Positions 1 through 9,111 of a DNA stretch of 57,902 bases are shown here, piece after piece. Position 1 is the first letter of the stretch, and each line of letters starts with the position of its first letter. The notes under the pieces were generated by a model that had not been told where the DNA came from, searched no databases, and saw only the letters and a program-made list of their open reading frames with translations. The stretch is from the NCBI GenBank assembly GCA_033853925.1, contig JAWOLC010000082.1, positions 1 to 57,902 on the forward strand. Reading direction: 5' to 3'. The translations under genes and the position numbers were made by a program. Source of the DNA: JANXPZ01 sp033853925. Its GTDB lineage: Bacteria > Eisenbacteria > RBG-16-71-46.

Positions 1-2
1 GC

Positions 3-449
3 GGCGGCCGAGCGGGCGCGCCGGCGCCCGCGGCCGGAGACGCGGCGCTGGAGGCCGAGCTGGAGGAGGCGCGTCAGCTCGCCGACGGGGGGGACCTGGC
101 GGGCGCGCTCGAGAAGCTGCACGCGGCGCAGGCGGCCGAGCGCGTCGGGCGCACCCGCTTCCTGCGGCAGCTCGGCATGGCCAGGCTGCTGGTGGCGCAG
201 GGCCGCGCCGCGGTGGCTCGCCCCCTGCTCGAGGAGCTGGACGAGCGGATCGAGCGCCAGGGGCTCGCGCTCTGGGAGCCCGAGCTGTGCGTGCGGGTCT
301 GGGGCCAGCTCCAGCGCGTCTATCAGACTCTCGTGCAATCCGCGAGCGACACCGCCAAGGAGGACTATCAGCAGCGCAGCGATCGCGTGTTCGACCGCAT
401 CTGCCGTCTCGACGTGCGGCTGGCCCTCGCCGAGGGCGGCCGTGCCTAG
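3..449 (+). CDS. tssA: T6SS protein TssA, C-terminal part (VasJ type)
   Basis: This is the 3-prime end of a gene whose start lies left of the window; the reading frame is open from the first bases. The visible 148 residues are helical and Ala/Leu/Glu-rich, with segments such as LEKLHAAQA, RFLRQLGMARLLVAQGR and WEPELCVRVWGQLQRVY. These match the C-terminal helical domain of TssA proteins of the VasJ/COG3515 type, which organise baseplate and sheath assembly and can cap the distal sheath end. tssB begins 75 bp downstream, which supports the call. Because the N-terminal ImpA domain is outside the window, the TssA subclass is inferred only from the C-terminus. Confidence 0.75.
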   Translation, partial: GGRAGAPAPAAGDAALEAELEEARQLADGGDLAGALEKLHAAQAAERVGRTRFLRQLGMARLLVAQGRAAVARPLLEELDERIERQGLALWEPELCVRVWGQLQRVYQTLVQSASDTAKEDYQQRSDRVFDRICRLDVRLALAEGGRA

Positions 450-524
450 CCTCGGAGCCCGTGATCCGCGCGCGCGAGCGGCGGGTGCCGGGATCGTCCG
501 GGCGAAACGTTAGCGAGGTGACCC

Positions 525-1058
525 ATGCCTGGTGAGAGCTTCCAGAACGAGATTCCGCCGGCACGCATCAACATCCGGTACGTGAAGAAGACGGATGGCG
601 CCCAGAAGGAGATCGAGCTGCCGCTGAAGCTGCTGGTGGTGGGCGACTTCACGGGGCGCGAGCCGAAGAGCGGCGACACGCTGGCGACGAGGAAGAAGAT
701 CAACGTCAACAAGGACAACTTCAAGGCGGTGATGAAGGACCAGAACATCGCCCTCCGCCTGAACGTGAAGGACAAGATCGCCGGCGGCGACGAGGAGATG
801 GTCGCCGACCTCAAGTTCGAGGATCTCGACTCCTTCCACCCCGAAGCCGTGGCCAAGCAGGTGCCCAAGCTGCGGGCCATGCTCGCGGCGCGCAACGCGC
901 TCAAGGAGCTGCGCGCCCAGGTGATCTCGAACTCCGAATTCCGCAAGACCCTCGACAAGCTGGCCAAGGACTCCGCCGGCCTCGATGGCGCGCTGCAGAA
1001 GCTGAACTCGGTGGCACCTCTGCCCCCGGGCCTCTCGCCCCAGCCGGAGCAGAAGTAG
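525..1058 (+). CDS. tssB: T6SS contractile sheath small subunit TssB (VipA)
   Basis: This 177-residue protein has the usual TssB length and shows the family hallmarks: an N-terminal segment RINIRYV, then KLLVVGDFTGRE (about residues 35-46), and the helical segment FEDLDSFHPEAVAKQVPKL followed by MLAARNALKELRAQV. TssB and TssC co-assemble into the contractile sheath around the Hcp tube in the cytoplasm. It is followed by tssC after a 55-bp gap, the classical order. The ATG at 525 gives a full-length product; the upstream Shine-Dalgarno (GCGAGGTG) is moderate. Confidence 0.95.
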   Translation: MPGESFQNEIPPARINIRYVKKTDGAQKEIELPLKLLVVGDFTGREPKSGDTLATRKKINVNKDNFKAVMKDQNIALRLNVKDKIAGGDEEMVADLKFEDLDSFHPEAVAKQVPKLRAMLAARNALKELRAQVISNSEFRKTLDKLAKDSAGLDGALQKLNSVAPLPPGLSPQPEQK

Positions 1059-1113
1059 CGGCGGGAGCGACCCGACCACCCACCCTTTGGACAGGAAAGA
1101 GGAGGACGTGACG

Positions 1114-2631
1114 ATGGCAGAGGAAACCAAGGCAGCGGGCGAGGCGCAGGCGCGCGCCGTCCAGGGCGAGGCCAGCCCCGTCGACAAGCTCTACGAGCTG
1201 ATCGACGTGGCCGCGCCGAAGGGCGCGGCGAACCTCGACACGATCGTGGAAGGGACGGCGGGCACGTCGGACATGATCACCGTGGCCCTGCAGGTGTTCC
1301 TGGCCCAGGTGAAGCAGTCCGGCACCGTCGAGAAGGTGGACAAGGTGCTGGTCGACAAGAACATCGCCGACATCGACCGGCTCCTCTCGGCGCAGCTCGA
1401 CGAGATCCTGCACCACGAGGACTTCCAGAAGCTGGAGTCGGCCTGGCGCGGGCTCAAGTTCGTCGTCGACCGCACGGACTTCCGCAAGAACATCAAGATC
1501 GAGCTGCTGCAGGTGGCGAAGGACGAGCTGCTGCAGGACTTCGAGGACGCGCCGGAGACGGTGCAGACCGGGCTCTACAAGCACATCTACGTGCAGGAGT
1601 ACGACCAGGCGGGCGGCGAGCCGGTCGGGGCGGTGATCGGCAACTACTACTTCGGCCGCTCCCCGCAGGACATCACCCTGCTGCAGAACATCGCCAAGGT
1701 GTCCGCGGCCTGCCACGCCCCGTTCCTCTCGTCGGCCGACTCCTCGTTCTTCGGGCTGGACGACATCCGCAAGCTCCAGCACAAGCCCGACAAGAAGGCG
1801 ATCTTCGAGAGCGTCGAGTACATCAAGTGGAACTCGTTCCGCAAGACCGAGGACGCGCGCTATCTCGGCCTCACCTTCCCGAAGTTCCTGACCCGCCTGC
1901 CCTACGGCCCCGAGACGACGCCGGTCAAGAGCTTCAACTACCTCGAGGACGTGAAGGGGGCCGACCACCACAAGTACGTCTGGGGCAACTCCGCCTTCGC
2001 CATGGCCACGAACCTCACGCGCTCCTTCGCGCAGAACGGCTGGTGCGTGCAGATCCGCGGCCCGGAGGCGGGCGGCACGGTCGAGAACCTGCCCATCCAC
2101 CTGTTCGACGCGGGGGGGAACAAGGAGGCGAAGGTCCCGTCCGAGTTCTACATCTCGGACACGGACGAGCTGGCCTACGCGGAGCTGGGCCTCGTCCCGC
2201 TCGTGTCGTACAAGAATCGGGACTACGCGGTGTTCTTCTCCGCCCAGTCCGTGCAGGAGCCGCAGAAGTACAACACCCCCGAGGCCACGGCGAACAGCCG
2301 CATCAGCGCCCGGCTCCCCTACATCTTCCTCGTCTCGCGTCTGGCCCACTACCTCAAGGTGATCCAGCGCGAGAACATCGGCAGCACCAAGGACCGCTCC
2401 GTCCTCGAGGACGAGCTGAACACCTGGATCAAGAAGTACGTCACCGAGATGAAGAAGCCGAGCCCCGAGGTCATCGCCAAGCATCCGCTGCGCGCGGCCC
2501 AGGTGACGGTCCAGGACATCGCCGAGAACCCCGGCTTCTTCCGGGTGCAGCTCACGGTGATGCCCCACTTCCAGATCGAAGGCATGGACATCGGCATCTC
2601 GCTCGTGGGCCAGATGCCCAAGGCCAAGTAA
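1114..2631 (+). CDS. tssC: T6SS contractile sheath large subunit TssC (VipB)
   Basis: This 505-residue protein matches TssC/EvpB throughout: LDEILHHEDFQKLESAWRGL then KFVVDRTDFRKNI (about residues 95-125), ARYLGLTFPKFLTRLPYGP near 250, and a C-terminal basic/beta region ending ISLVGQMPKAK. It forms the sheath with TssB. I chose the ATG at 1114 because AAGAGGAGG (1097-1105) lies 8 nt upstream; an in-frame TTG at 1087 would place that ribosome site inside the gene. hcp follows 21 bp later. The length agrees with the roughly 490-500 residues of the family. Confidence 0.96.
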   Translation: MAEETKAAGEAQARAVQGEASPVDKLYELIDVAAPKGAANLDTIVEGTAGTSDMITVALQVFLAQVKQSGTVEKVDKVLVDKNIADIDRLLSAQLDEILHHEDFQKLESAWRGLKFVVDRTDFRKNIKIELLQVAKDELLQDFEDAPETVQTGLYKHIYVQEYDQAGGEPVGAVIGNYYFGRSPQDITLLQNIAKVSAACHAPFLSSADSSFFGLDDIRKLQHKPDKKAIFESVEYIKWNSFRKTEDARYLGLTFPKFLTRLPYGPETTPVKSFNYLEDVKGADHHKYVWGNSAFAMATNLTRSFAQNGWCVQIRGPEAGGTVENLPIHLFDAGGNKEAKVPSEFYISDTDELAYAELGLVPLVSYKNRDYAVFFSAQSVQEPQKYNTPEATANSRISARLPYIFLVSRLAHYLKVIQRENIGSTKDRSVLEDELNTWIKKYVTEMKKPSPEVIAKHPLRAAQVTVQDIAENPGFFRVQLTVMPHFQIEGMDIGISLVGQMPKAK

Positions 2632-2652
2632 CCCCGGAGGAGGAAGAGGATC

Positions 2653-3177
2653 ATGCTACCCATGCCGAAGGCAGGCGGAGAAGCGAGAGTGCTGCCCACG
2701 GGGCTTCCCCTCTACATCGAGATCGAGGGGACCAAGCAGGGCAAGTTCGAGGGCGGCTGCAAGCGGAAGGGCCGGGAGAAGATGATCGAGGGCATCAAGT
2801 TCGAGCACGGGGTGGAGGTGCCCACGGACAAGATGACCGGCAAGATCACCGGCGCGCGCGTGCACGGGCCCCTCACCATCACCAAGGAAGTGGACAAGGC
2901 CTCGGTGCCGATCATGCAGGCCCTGGTCACGGGCGAGACCATCAAGAAGATGACCGTGCACTTCTGGAACATCACGCCGGAAGGCAAGGAAGCGGAGTTG
3001 TTCAACATCGTCCTCGAGGAGGCGCAGATCTGCTCCGTGGAGACCAAGCTCCCCAACATCAAGGAGGAGGGTGGGCTCATGAGGGAGGAGGTCTCGCTGC
3101 GCTACTCGACGATCACCTGGACCTACCTGGACGGCAACCTGACGGCCACCGACTCCTGGCTCACCCCGGTGACGTGA
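2653..3177 (+). CDS. hcp: T6SS inner tube protein Hcp (TssD)
   Basis: This 174-residue protein belongs to the Hcp family. Visible family features are YIEIEGTKQGKFEGG near residues 22-36, the internal GARVHGPLTITKEVDKASVPI segment, and the closing beta strands EVSLRYSTITWTYLDG. Hcp hexamers stack to form the expelled tube; ClpV then recycles the sheath. A strong GGAGGAGGAAGAGG precedes the ATG. The gene sits between tssC and tssE, the usual position. Confidence 0.93.
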   Translation: MLPMPKAGGEARVLPTGLPLYIEIEGTKQGKFEGGCKRKGREKMIEGIKFEHGVEVPTDKMTGKITGARVHGPLTITKEVDKASVPIMQALVTGETIKKMTVHFWNITPEGKEAELFNIVLEEAQICSVETKLPNIKEEGGLMREEVSLRYSTITWTYLDGNLTATDSWLTPVT

Positions 3178-3196
3178 GAGCCTGGGCGCGGGCCGC

Positions 3197-3613
3197 ATGA
3201 ACATCGCCCTGCTCGAGGCCGTGACGGGCCGCTTCCTGAACGGCGAGCCCGTCACGGACCCCGACAGCGACGAGGCGCGTCTGCACAGCGTCCTCGACTA
3301 CCTGACCCGGCTCTTCAACACGCGCCGCGGCTCGGTCCCGCACTTGGACGACTTCGGCCTGCCCGACGTGGGCGAGGTCTACGCCGAGATGCCGACGTCG
3401 CTCCAGGGCTTCAAGCGCGCGCTCGTCGAGGCCACCCGGCGCTACGAGCCCCGCATCGACAACGTGGACTGCCGGGTCGAGCAGGTCTCGGACGCCGAGT
3501 TCCGCCTGCAGGCGGTGCTCACCGCGCGCATGGTGGAGGGACGCTCGATGCGGGTGCGGGCGGTGTTCTCGAGCGCCGGCAAGGCCGAGGTCACGCCCGC
3601 GGTGCGGCGCTGA
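3197..3613 (+). CDS. tssE: T6SS baseplate protein TssE (gp25-like)
   Basis: This 138-residue protein has the compact size and the LDYLTRLFNTRRGS.PHLDDFGLPDV core of T4 gp25-like proteins, in which the basic arginines after the helix and the DFGLPD loop are conserved. TssE is the sheath-initiating wedge component of the baseplate and works with TssF, TssG and TssK. Its stop overlaps the tssF start (TGATG at 3611-3615), indicating translational coupling. Confidence 0.92.
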   Translation: MNIALLEAVTGRFLNGEPVTDPDSDEARLHSVLDYLTRLFNTRRGSVPHLDDFGLPDVGEVYAEMPTSLQGFKRALVEATRRYEPRIDNVDCRVEQVSDAEFRLQAVLTARMVEGRSMRVRAVFSSAGKAEVTPAVRR

Positions 3614-5376
3614 TGGCTCTCGATCGCTACTACGAAGAGGAGCTGCGCTACCTCACGGAGGCGGGGCGCGAATTCGCCGAGAAGCACCCCGAGCGCGCCG
3701 CCTTCCTGCGCCTCGACAGCCAGGACCGCGATCCCTACGTCGAGCGCCTGCTCGAGGGCTTCGCCTACATCGCCGCGCGCATCCGCGAGCGGCTGGACGA
3801 CGACTTCCCCGAGTTCACCCACGGGCTGTTCGAGGTGCTCTTCCCGCACTACGTGCGGCCCGTGCCCTCGATGGTCATGGTGCAGCTCCAGCCGCGGCGC
3901 GGCGCCCTGCAGGAGACGCGCGTCCTGCCCCGCGGGCTCTCGATCCACTCCTCGCCCGTCGGCCGCGAGGGCGTCTCGTGCCGCTTCACCACCGCGGCCC
4001 CCGTGCGCCTGCACCCGCTGAGCCTCGAGGAGGCGCGGCTCGAGCGCACGCCGCAGGGACGCCACCTGATCCGCCTGCGCTTCGCCTTCGAGCGCAGCGT
4101 GGACCCGCGCCGGCTGGACCTCGATCCCCTGCCGCTCTACCTGCACGGCGAGCCCACGCTCACCGCGGGCCTGCACCTGGCCCTGACCCGCCACGTGGCG
4201 AGCGTGCGGCTCAAGGCCGCCGACGGCCCCGGCGAGCCGTGCGCGCTGCCGGGCGACGAGGCCCTCGTGCCCGGCGCCTTCGCCGAGGACGAGGCCCTCC
4301 TGCCGTACTCGCTGCGCTCCTTCCCCGGCTTCCGCCACCTGCACGAGTACTTCGCCTTCCGCGAGCGCTTCCTCACCGTGGAGCTGCGCGGGCTCTCGCG
4401 CCTCCCGTTCGCGCCGACCTCGCCGTCGTTCGAGGTCGAGTGCCTGCTGGACCGCGACTACCCCGAGGAGAAGCGCTTCACGGCCGACAACTTCCGCCTG
4501 TTCTGCGCGCCGGCGGTGAACCTCTTCGCGCTGGATCCCGAGCCCATCGCGGCGAGCGCCGAGACGCTGGAGTATCCGGTGGTGGCGGACGCGCGCTACC
4601 CGACCAGCCTGGAGGTCTACGCGATCGCCGGCGTCACCGGGGTGAGCGAGCGCCGGCGGCGCGCCTACCGCCCCTTCTTCGCTTTCGGGCACGAGACGGC
4701 CGACCTCGACGGCGGCCGCCCGGACGCCACGGAGCCCGGCGGCACCTTCGTGGTCAGCCAGCGGCTGGGGGCCACGGGCCGCTGGCACACGGCGGTGCGC
4801 CTGAACCGCGCGGCCGTGGCGGACGCCGAGCCCGAGACCCTCTCGCTCAAGGCCTGGTGCACGAACGGCACGATCCCGCGCGACCTGGGCGAGAACACCG
4901 TCACGGTCCCGGGGCCCGGCTTCCCCGAGTACGCGCGCTGCACGAACCTCACGCGCCCGACCGCGGCGGCCTACCCTCCCGAGGGTCAGGAGCTGGAGTG
5001 GCGCCTGGTCGCCCACCTGGCCCTGAACCAGCGGTCCATCGTCTCGCTCGACTCGCTTCGCTCGGTGCTCGAGCTCTACGACTGGAGCGGATCGGCGGCC
5101 AACCGCCGGCGCATCGCCGGGATTCGCCGCCTGGACCTCGAGCCCGACGCCGCCGTCTGGCGCGGCGCCCTGGTGCGCGGCACCCGCGCGCGTCTCGAGC
5201 TGGCCGAGGAGCACTTCACCGACCGGGCCGACGCCTACCTCTTCGGCCTGGTGCTGAGCCGGTTCCTCCAGCTCTACGCCACCGTCAACTCCTACGTGAA
5301 GGTCGTCGTCGACACCGTGCCGAGCGGAGACCACTACGAATGGCCGGCGAAGCCGGGAGAGATCACGCTGCTCTAG
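3613..5376 (+). CDS. tssF: T6SS baseplate protein TssF
   Basis: This 587-residue protein starts MALDRYYEEELRYLTEAGREFAEKHPE, the very conserved TssF N-terminus, followed by DPYVERLLEGFAYIAARI and FPEFTHGLFEVLFPHYVRP. It ends with SRFLQLYATVNSYVKVVV, a typical C-terminal region. TssF is the large wedge subunit that binds TssG and surrounds the spike. The start overlaps tssE by one base; the end overlaps tssG by 37 bp. Confidence 0.95.
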   Translation: MALDRYYEEELRYLTEAGREFAEKHPERAAFLRLDSQDRDPYVERLLEGFAYIAARIRERLDDDFPEFTHGLFEVLFPHYVRPVPSMVMVQLQPRRGALQETRVLPRGLSIHSSPVGREGVSCRFTTAAPVRLHPLSLEEARLERTPQGRHLIRLRFAFERSVDPRRLDLDPLPLYLHGEPTLTAGLHLALTRHVASVRLKAADGPGEPCALPGDEALVPGAFAEDEALLPYSLRSFPGFRHLHEYFAFRERFLTVELRGLSRLPFAPTSPSFEVECLLDRDYPEEKRFTADNFRLFCAPAVNLFALDPEPIAASAETLEYPVVADARYPTSLEVYAIAGVTGVSERRRRAYRPFFAFGHETADLDGGRPDATEPGGTFVVSQRLGATGRWHTAVRLNRAAVADAEPETLSLKAWCTNGTIPRDLGENTVTVPGPGFPEYARCTNLTRPTAAAYPPEGQELEWRLVAHLALNQRSIVSLDSLRSVLELYDWSGSAANRRRIAGIRRLDLEPDAAVWRGALVRGTRARLELAEEHFTDRADAYLFGLVLSRFLQLYATVNSYVKVVVDTVPSGDHYEWPAKPGEITLL

Positions 5377-6356
5377 TCGCCCGCCTGACCGGCGAGGGGT
5401 ACCGCTTCGGCTTCTGCCAGGCGATGCTGCTGCTGGAGCTGCTGAGCGAAGGCAGCCCGCGGCCCGGCGAGGCGGGCCCCCTGGCGGCGGAGCGCGTCCG
5501 CCTGCGCTCCCATCCGAGCTGGGGATTCCCGCCGGCGGACGTGCACGAGATCCGCGGCACGGCGCGCGCGGACGGCCTCCTGCGCTTCGACGTCGCGCTC
5601 AACTTCCTCGGCCTCACCGGCGCCTCCTCACCCCTGCCCTCGTTCTTCAGCGAGCCGATCATCCGCCAGCAGGAGGGAGGCGAGGCGCTGGGCGACTTCC
5701 TCGCCCTCTTCGAGCACCGCCTCTACTCGCTCTACTGGCGCGCCTGGAAGCGCTCGCGCCTGGACGTGGCGGCCCACACCGGGGAGCGCCGCGCGCTGCG
5801 GCTGCTGCTCCACCTGGCGGGGATCGCTCCCGAGACGCTGCCCGCCGCGAGCGCCCTGGAGCCCGTGCGCCTGGTGGCCTTCGCCGGCTACCTGGGCACG
5901 CCGCACCGCACCGCCGCCGGGCTCAGGGGCCTCGTCTCCGGGTACTTCGGCGGCGTGCCGGCGCGGGTCGAGCAGTGCCGGGCGCGCCGCGTGCCGGTGC
6001 CGCGGCCGGCGCGGCTCGGCGCCGCGGCCGCCCGCCTGGGCGACAGCGTCCTGCTGGGCGACACCACGCTCGACGCGGCGGGCCACCTGGGGCTGCGACT
6101 GGGCCCGCTGGATCGCCGAGCCTACGAGGCCCTGCTGCCGGCCGGCGCCTGGGCCAAGGCCCTGGGCGAGCTGGTGCGCTTCTACCTGCCGGCCGGCGTC
6201 GGCTTCGAGGTGGAGCTGGAGCTTCTTCACGACCAGATTCCTGGCTGCCGGCTGGGCGCGCCCGAGGCGCGGCTCGGCTGGCTGTCCTGGCTGGGCCGCC
6301 CCGCCGGCAACGGCGTGAGCGGGGCGCTGCCCGCCTCGGCCTACGCCGAGGCCTGA
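5340..6356 (+). CDS. tssG: T6SS baseplate protein TssG
   Basis: This 338-residue protein carries the TssG signatures: YRFGFCQAMLLLE at about residues 21-33, VRLRSHPSWGFPPADV, FLGLTGASSPLP and later AHTGERRALRLLLHLAG. It dimerises and packs with TssF in the baseplate wedge. The ATG at 5340 lies inside the end of tssF in another frame, and no better start exists before the conserved YRFGF segment, so a 37-bp overlap is inferred. The length is normal for the family. Confidence 0.92.
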   Translation: MAGEAGRDHAALVARLTGEGYRFGFCQAMLLLELLSEGSPRPGEAGPLAAERVRLRSHPSWGFPPADVHEIRGTARADGLLRFDVALNFLGLTGASSPLPSFFSEPIIRQQEGGEALGDFLALFEHRLYSLYWRAWKRSRLDVAAHTGERRALRLLLHLAGIAPETLPAASALEPVRLVAFAGYLGTPHRTAAGLRGLVSGYFGGVPARVEQCRARRVPVPRPARLGAAAARLGDSVLLGDTTLDAAGHLGLRLGPLDRRAYEALLPAGAWAKALGELVRFYLPAGVGFEVELELLHDQIPGCRLGAPEARLGWLSWLGRPAGNGVSGALPASAYAEA

Positions 6357-6379
6357 ACCGCAGAAACGAGGGACGCCCG

Positions 6380-9085
6380 ATGGTGACCAAGGACCTGCGC
6401 CGCCTGCTGCTCCGCCTGGATTCCCACCTCACCCGCGCCCTCGAGGGCGCGGCCGGCCTGTGCATCAGCCGGACGCACTACGAGGTGACGCTCGAGCACG
6501 TCCTGGCGAAGCTCGCCGAGGACGCCACCAGCGACCTGCCCAAGGTCCTCCAGCGCTACGAGGTGGATGTCGCGCGCTTCTGGTCGCTGCTGCAGCGCGA
6601 GCTGGACGCGATGCGCACCGGCAACCCCGGCAAGCCGGCCTTCGCCCCCGCGCTGCTCGAGCTGCTGGAGCGCGCCTGGGTGCTCGGCTCCGTCGAGCTG
6701 GAGCTGCCGCTGGTCCGCTCGGGCGCGCTGGTCGCGGCCATGCTCGACTCGCCCGCGCTCAAGGCGCTCCCCTGGATGGAGCCGCTCGAGAAGATCCCCG
6801 CCGAGGACCTGCGCCGCAACTTCATGCACGTCGTGGCCGGCTCGGGCGAGGACGCCCGCCCCGGCGCCGCGCCCCTCGCCGGGGGCCGCGCCCCGCTTCC
6901 CGGCAAGGAGACGGTGCTGGACACGTACACCGTGGACTTCACCGGCCGGGCGCGCGCCGGGCAGATCGACCCCGTGTTCGGGCGGGACGCCGAGATCCGC
7001 AGCGTCATCGACATCCTGCTCAAGCGGCGCAAGAACAATCCCATCCTGGTGGGCGAGGCCGGCGTGGGCAAGACCGCGATCGTGGAGGGGCTGGCGCTGC
7101 GCATCGTCCAGGGCGACGTGCCCGAGAGCCTGCGCGACGTGGAGCTGCGCGGCCTCGACCTGGGGCTCCTGCAGGCGGGCGCGGGGGTGAAGGGCGAGTT
7201 CGAGAACCGCATCAAGGCGGTGATCGCCGCGGTCAAGGAGTCGCCCAAGCCGATCGTCCTCTTCATCGACGAGGCCCACACCCTGATCGGCGCGGGCGGC
7301 GCCGCGGGCACCGGCGACGCCGCCAACCTGCTCAAGCCTCCGCTGGCGCGCGGCGAGCTGCGCAGCGTCGCGGCCACCACCTGGTCCGAGTACAAGAAGT
7401 ACATCGAGAAGGATCCCGCCCTCGAGCGGCGCTTCCAGCTCGTCAAGGTGGACGAGCCCGACGAGCGCACGGCCTGCGTGATGCTGCGCGGCCTGAAGGA
7501 GAAGTACGAGGCCCACCACGGCGTCTACATCTCGGAGCAGGCGGTGGGCTCGGTGGTGCGCTTCTCGCAGCGCTACATCTCCGGCCGCCAGCTCCCCGAC
7601 AAGGCCGTGGACCTGCTCGACACGACGGCGGCGCGCGTCAAGCTCGGGCTCTCGACGCGGCCGGCGGCGCTCGACGACGTGGACCGCCGCCTGTCGCACC
7701 TGGCCACCCAGCGCGAGGCCCTGCGCCGCGACGCGGAGCGCGGGGTGCCCCTGGACGCGGAGGCCGAGCGCGAGGTGGCCGAGCAGATCGCCAAGCTGGA
7801 GGCGGAGAAGCAGAAGCTGGAGCAGCGCTGGGAGGGCGAGCGGCGCCTGGTGGAGAAGATCCACGAGCTGCGCGCCCGCCACGGCCAGAGCGGCGACGGC
7901 CCGGCGCTGGCGGCCCAGGTGGAGGCGACGCGGCGGGAGCTGGCCAGCCTGCAAGGCGACCAGCCGCTGCTCTACGCCGAGGTGGGTCCGGAGGTGGCCG
8001 CCCGCGTGGTCTCGGAGTGGACGGGGATCCCGGCCGGGCGCATGGCCCAGGACGAGGCGGAGGCGCTCCTCCACCTCGAGGACCGGCTGGGCGAGCGCGT
8101 GCTGGGCCAGGACCACGTGCTCAAGGAGCTGGCCGACACGATCCGCATCAGCAAGGCCGGCATGCGGGACGCGCGCGCCCCGATCGGCGTGTTCCTGCTG
8201 GTGGGACCGAGCGGCACCGGCAAGACCGAGACGGCGCTGGGGCTCGCCGACCTCCTCTTCGGCGGCGACCGCTTCCTCACGACGATCAACATGTCGGAGT
8301 ACCAGGAGTCGCACACGGTCTCCCAGCTCAAAGGCTCGCCCCCGGGCTACGTGGGCTACGGCGAGGGCGGGGTGCTCACCGAGGCGGTGCGCCAGAGGCC
8401 CTACTCGGTGGTCCTGCTCGACGAGGTGGAGAAGGCCCACCGGGACGTGATGAACCTCTTCTACCAGGTGTTCGACAAGGGCTTCATGCGCGACGGCGAG
8501 GGACGCGAGATCGACTTCAAGAACACCGTCGTCGTCATGACCTCGAACCTGGCCACCGACACGATCATGTCCCTGTGCACGGGCGAGGGCGCTATGCCCT
8601 CGGCGGCCGAGCTGCGCGAGGCGGTGCGCCAGGACGTGATGCGCCACTTCCAGCCGGCGCTGGTCGCGCGCATGAAGGTGATCCCCTTCTACCCGATCGA
8701 TCCGGCCACGATGGCGCGGATCGTCCGCCTCAAGCTGGGCCGCATCGCCGGCCGGCTCCTGCAGGCGCACCGCATCCGCCTCACCTACGACCGGCGGCTG
8801 GTGGACACGATCGCCGCCCGCTGCACCGAGATCGAGACGGGGGCGCGCAACATCGACTACATCATCGAGCGCACGCTGCTGCCCGAGCTGTCCGCCGCGC
8901 TGGTCCAGCGGCTGGCCGGCGACCAGGCCCCGCACGGGCTGCGGCTCGAGTTCGACGACCAGGGGAGCTTCCAGTACCGCTTCCTGGAGAGCGAGGCCGA
9001 GCTGGCCGCGGCGGAATCGGCGGCGCGGGCGGCGGACGAGGCGGCGGCCACGGCGGCCGCCGCTCCCGCGGGCCCGGCCGCCTGA
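6380..9085 (+). CDS. clpV: T6SS sheath-recycling AAA+ ATPase ClpV (TssH)
   Basis: This 901-residue ClpB-type unfoldase has an N-terminal double-Clp domain (about residues 10-150), a first AAA+ module with Walker A GEAGVGKT (225-232) and Walker B VLFIDEAHTL (near 293-302), a coiled-coil M-domain-like insert (about 410-520), and a second AAA+ module with GPSGTGKT (609-616) and VVLLDEVEKAH. It disassembles contracted TssB/TssC sheath in the cytoplasm. The neighbours and the ClpV-type segment LARGELRSVAATTWSEYKKYIEKD favour ClpV over housekeeping ClpB. The last 35 residues are an Ala-rich low-complexity tail. Confidence 0.95.
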   Translation: MVTKDLRRLLLRLDSHLTRALEGAAGLCISRTHYEVTLEHVLAKLAEDATSDLPKVLQRYEVDVARFWSLLQRELDAMRTGNPGKPAFAPALLELLERAWVLGSVELELPLVRSGALVAAMLDSPALKALPWMEPLEKIPAEDLRRNFMHVVAGSGEDARPGAAPLAGGRAPLPGKETVLDTYTVDFTGRARAGQIDPVFGRDAEIRSVIDILLKRRKNNPILVGEAGVGKTAIVEGLALRIVQGDVPESLRDVELRGLDLGLLQAGAGVKGEFENRIKAVIAAVKESPKPIVLFIDEAHTLIGAGGAAGTGDAANLLKPPLARGELRSVAATTWSEYKKYIEKDPALERRFQLVKVDEPDERTACVMLRGLKEKYEAHHGVYISEQAVGSVVRFSQRYISGRQLPDKAVDLLDTTAARVKLGLSTRPAALDDVDRRLSHLATQREALRRDAERGVPLDAEAEREVAEQIAKLEAEKQKLEQRWEGERRLVEKIHELRARHGQSGDGPALAAQVEATRRELASLQGDQPLLYAEVGPEVAARVVSEWTGIPAGRMAQDEAEALLHLEDRLGERVLGQDHVLKELADTIRISKAGMRDARAPIGVFLLVGPSGTGKTETALGLADLLFGGDRFLTTINMSEYQESHTVSQLKGSPPGYVGYGEGGVLTEAVRQRPYSVVLLDEVEKAHRDVMNLFYQVFDKGFMRDGEGREIDFKNTVVVMTSNLATDTIMSLCTGEGAMPSAAELREAVRQDVMRHFQPALVARMKVIPFYPIDPATMARIVRLKLGRIAGRLLQAHRIRLTYDRRLVDTIAARCTEIETGARNIDYIIERTLLPELSAALVQRLAGDQAPHGLRLEFDDQGSFQYRFLESEAELAAAESAARAADEAAATAAAAPAGPAA

Positions 9086-9111
9086 CCCGGGAAGCGCGAG
9101 GAGGAGACATC

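Noticed and set aside
6460..9111. Long forward open frame running through clpV into vgrG
   Set aside because: It is in another frame over clpV and consists of Arg/Gly/Pro-rich translation; only the part from 9112 (VgrG) is real.
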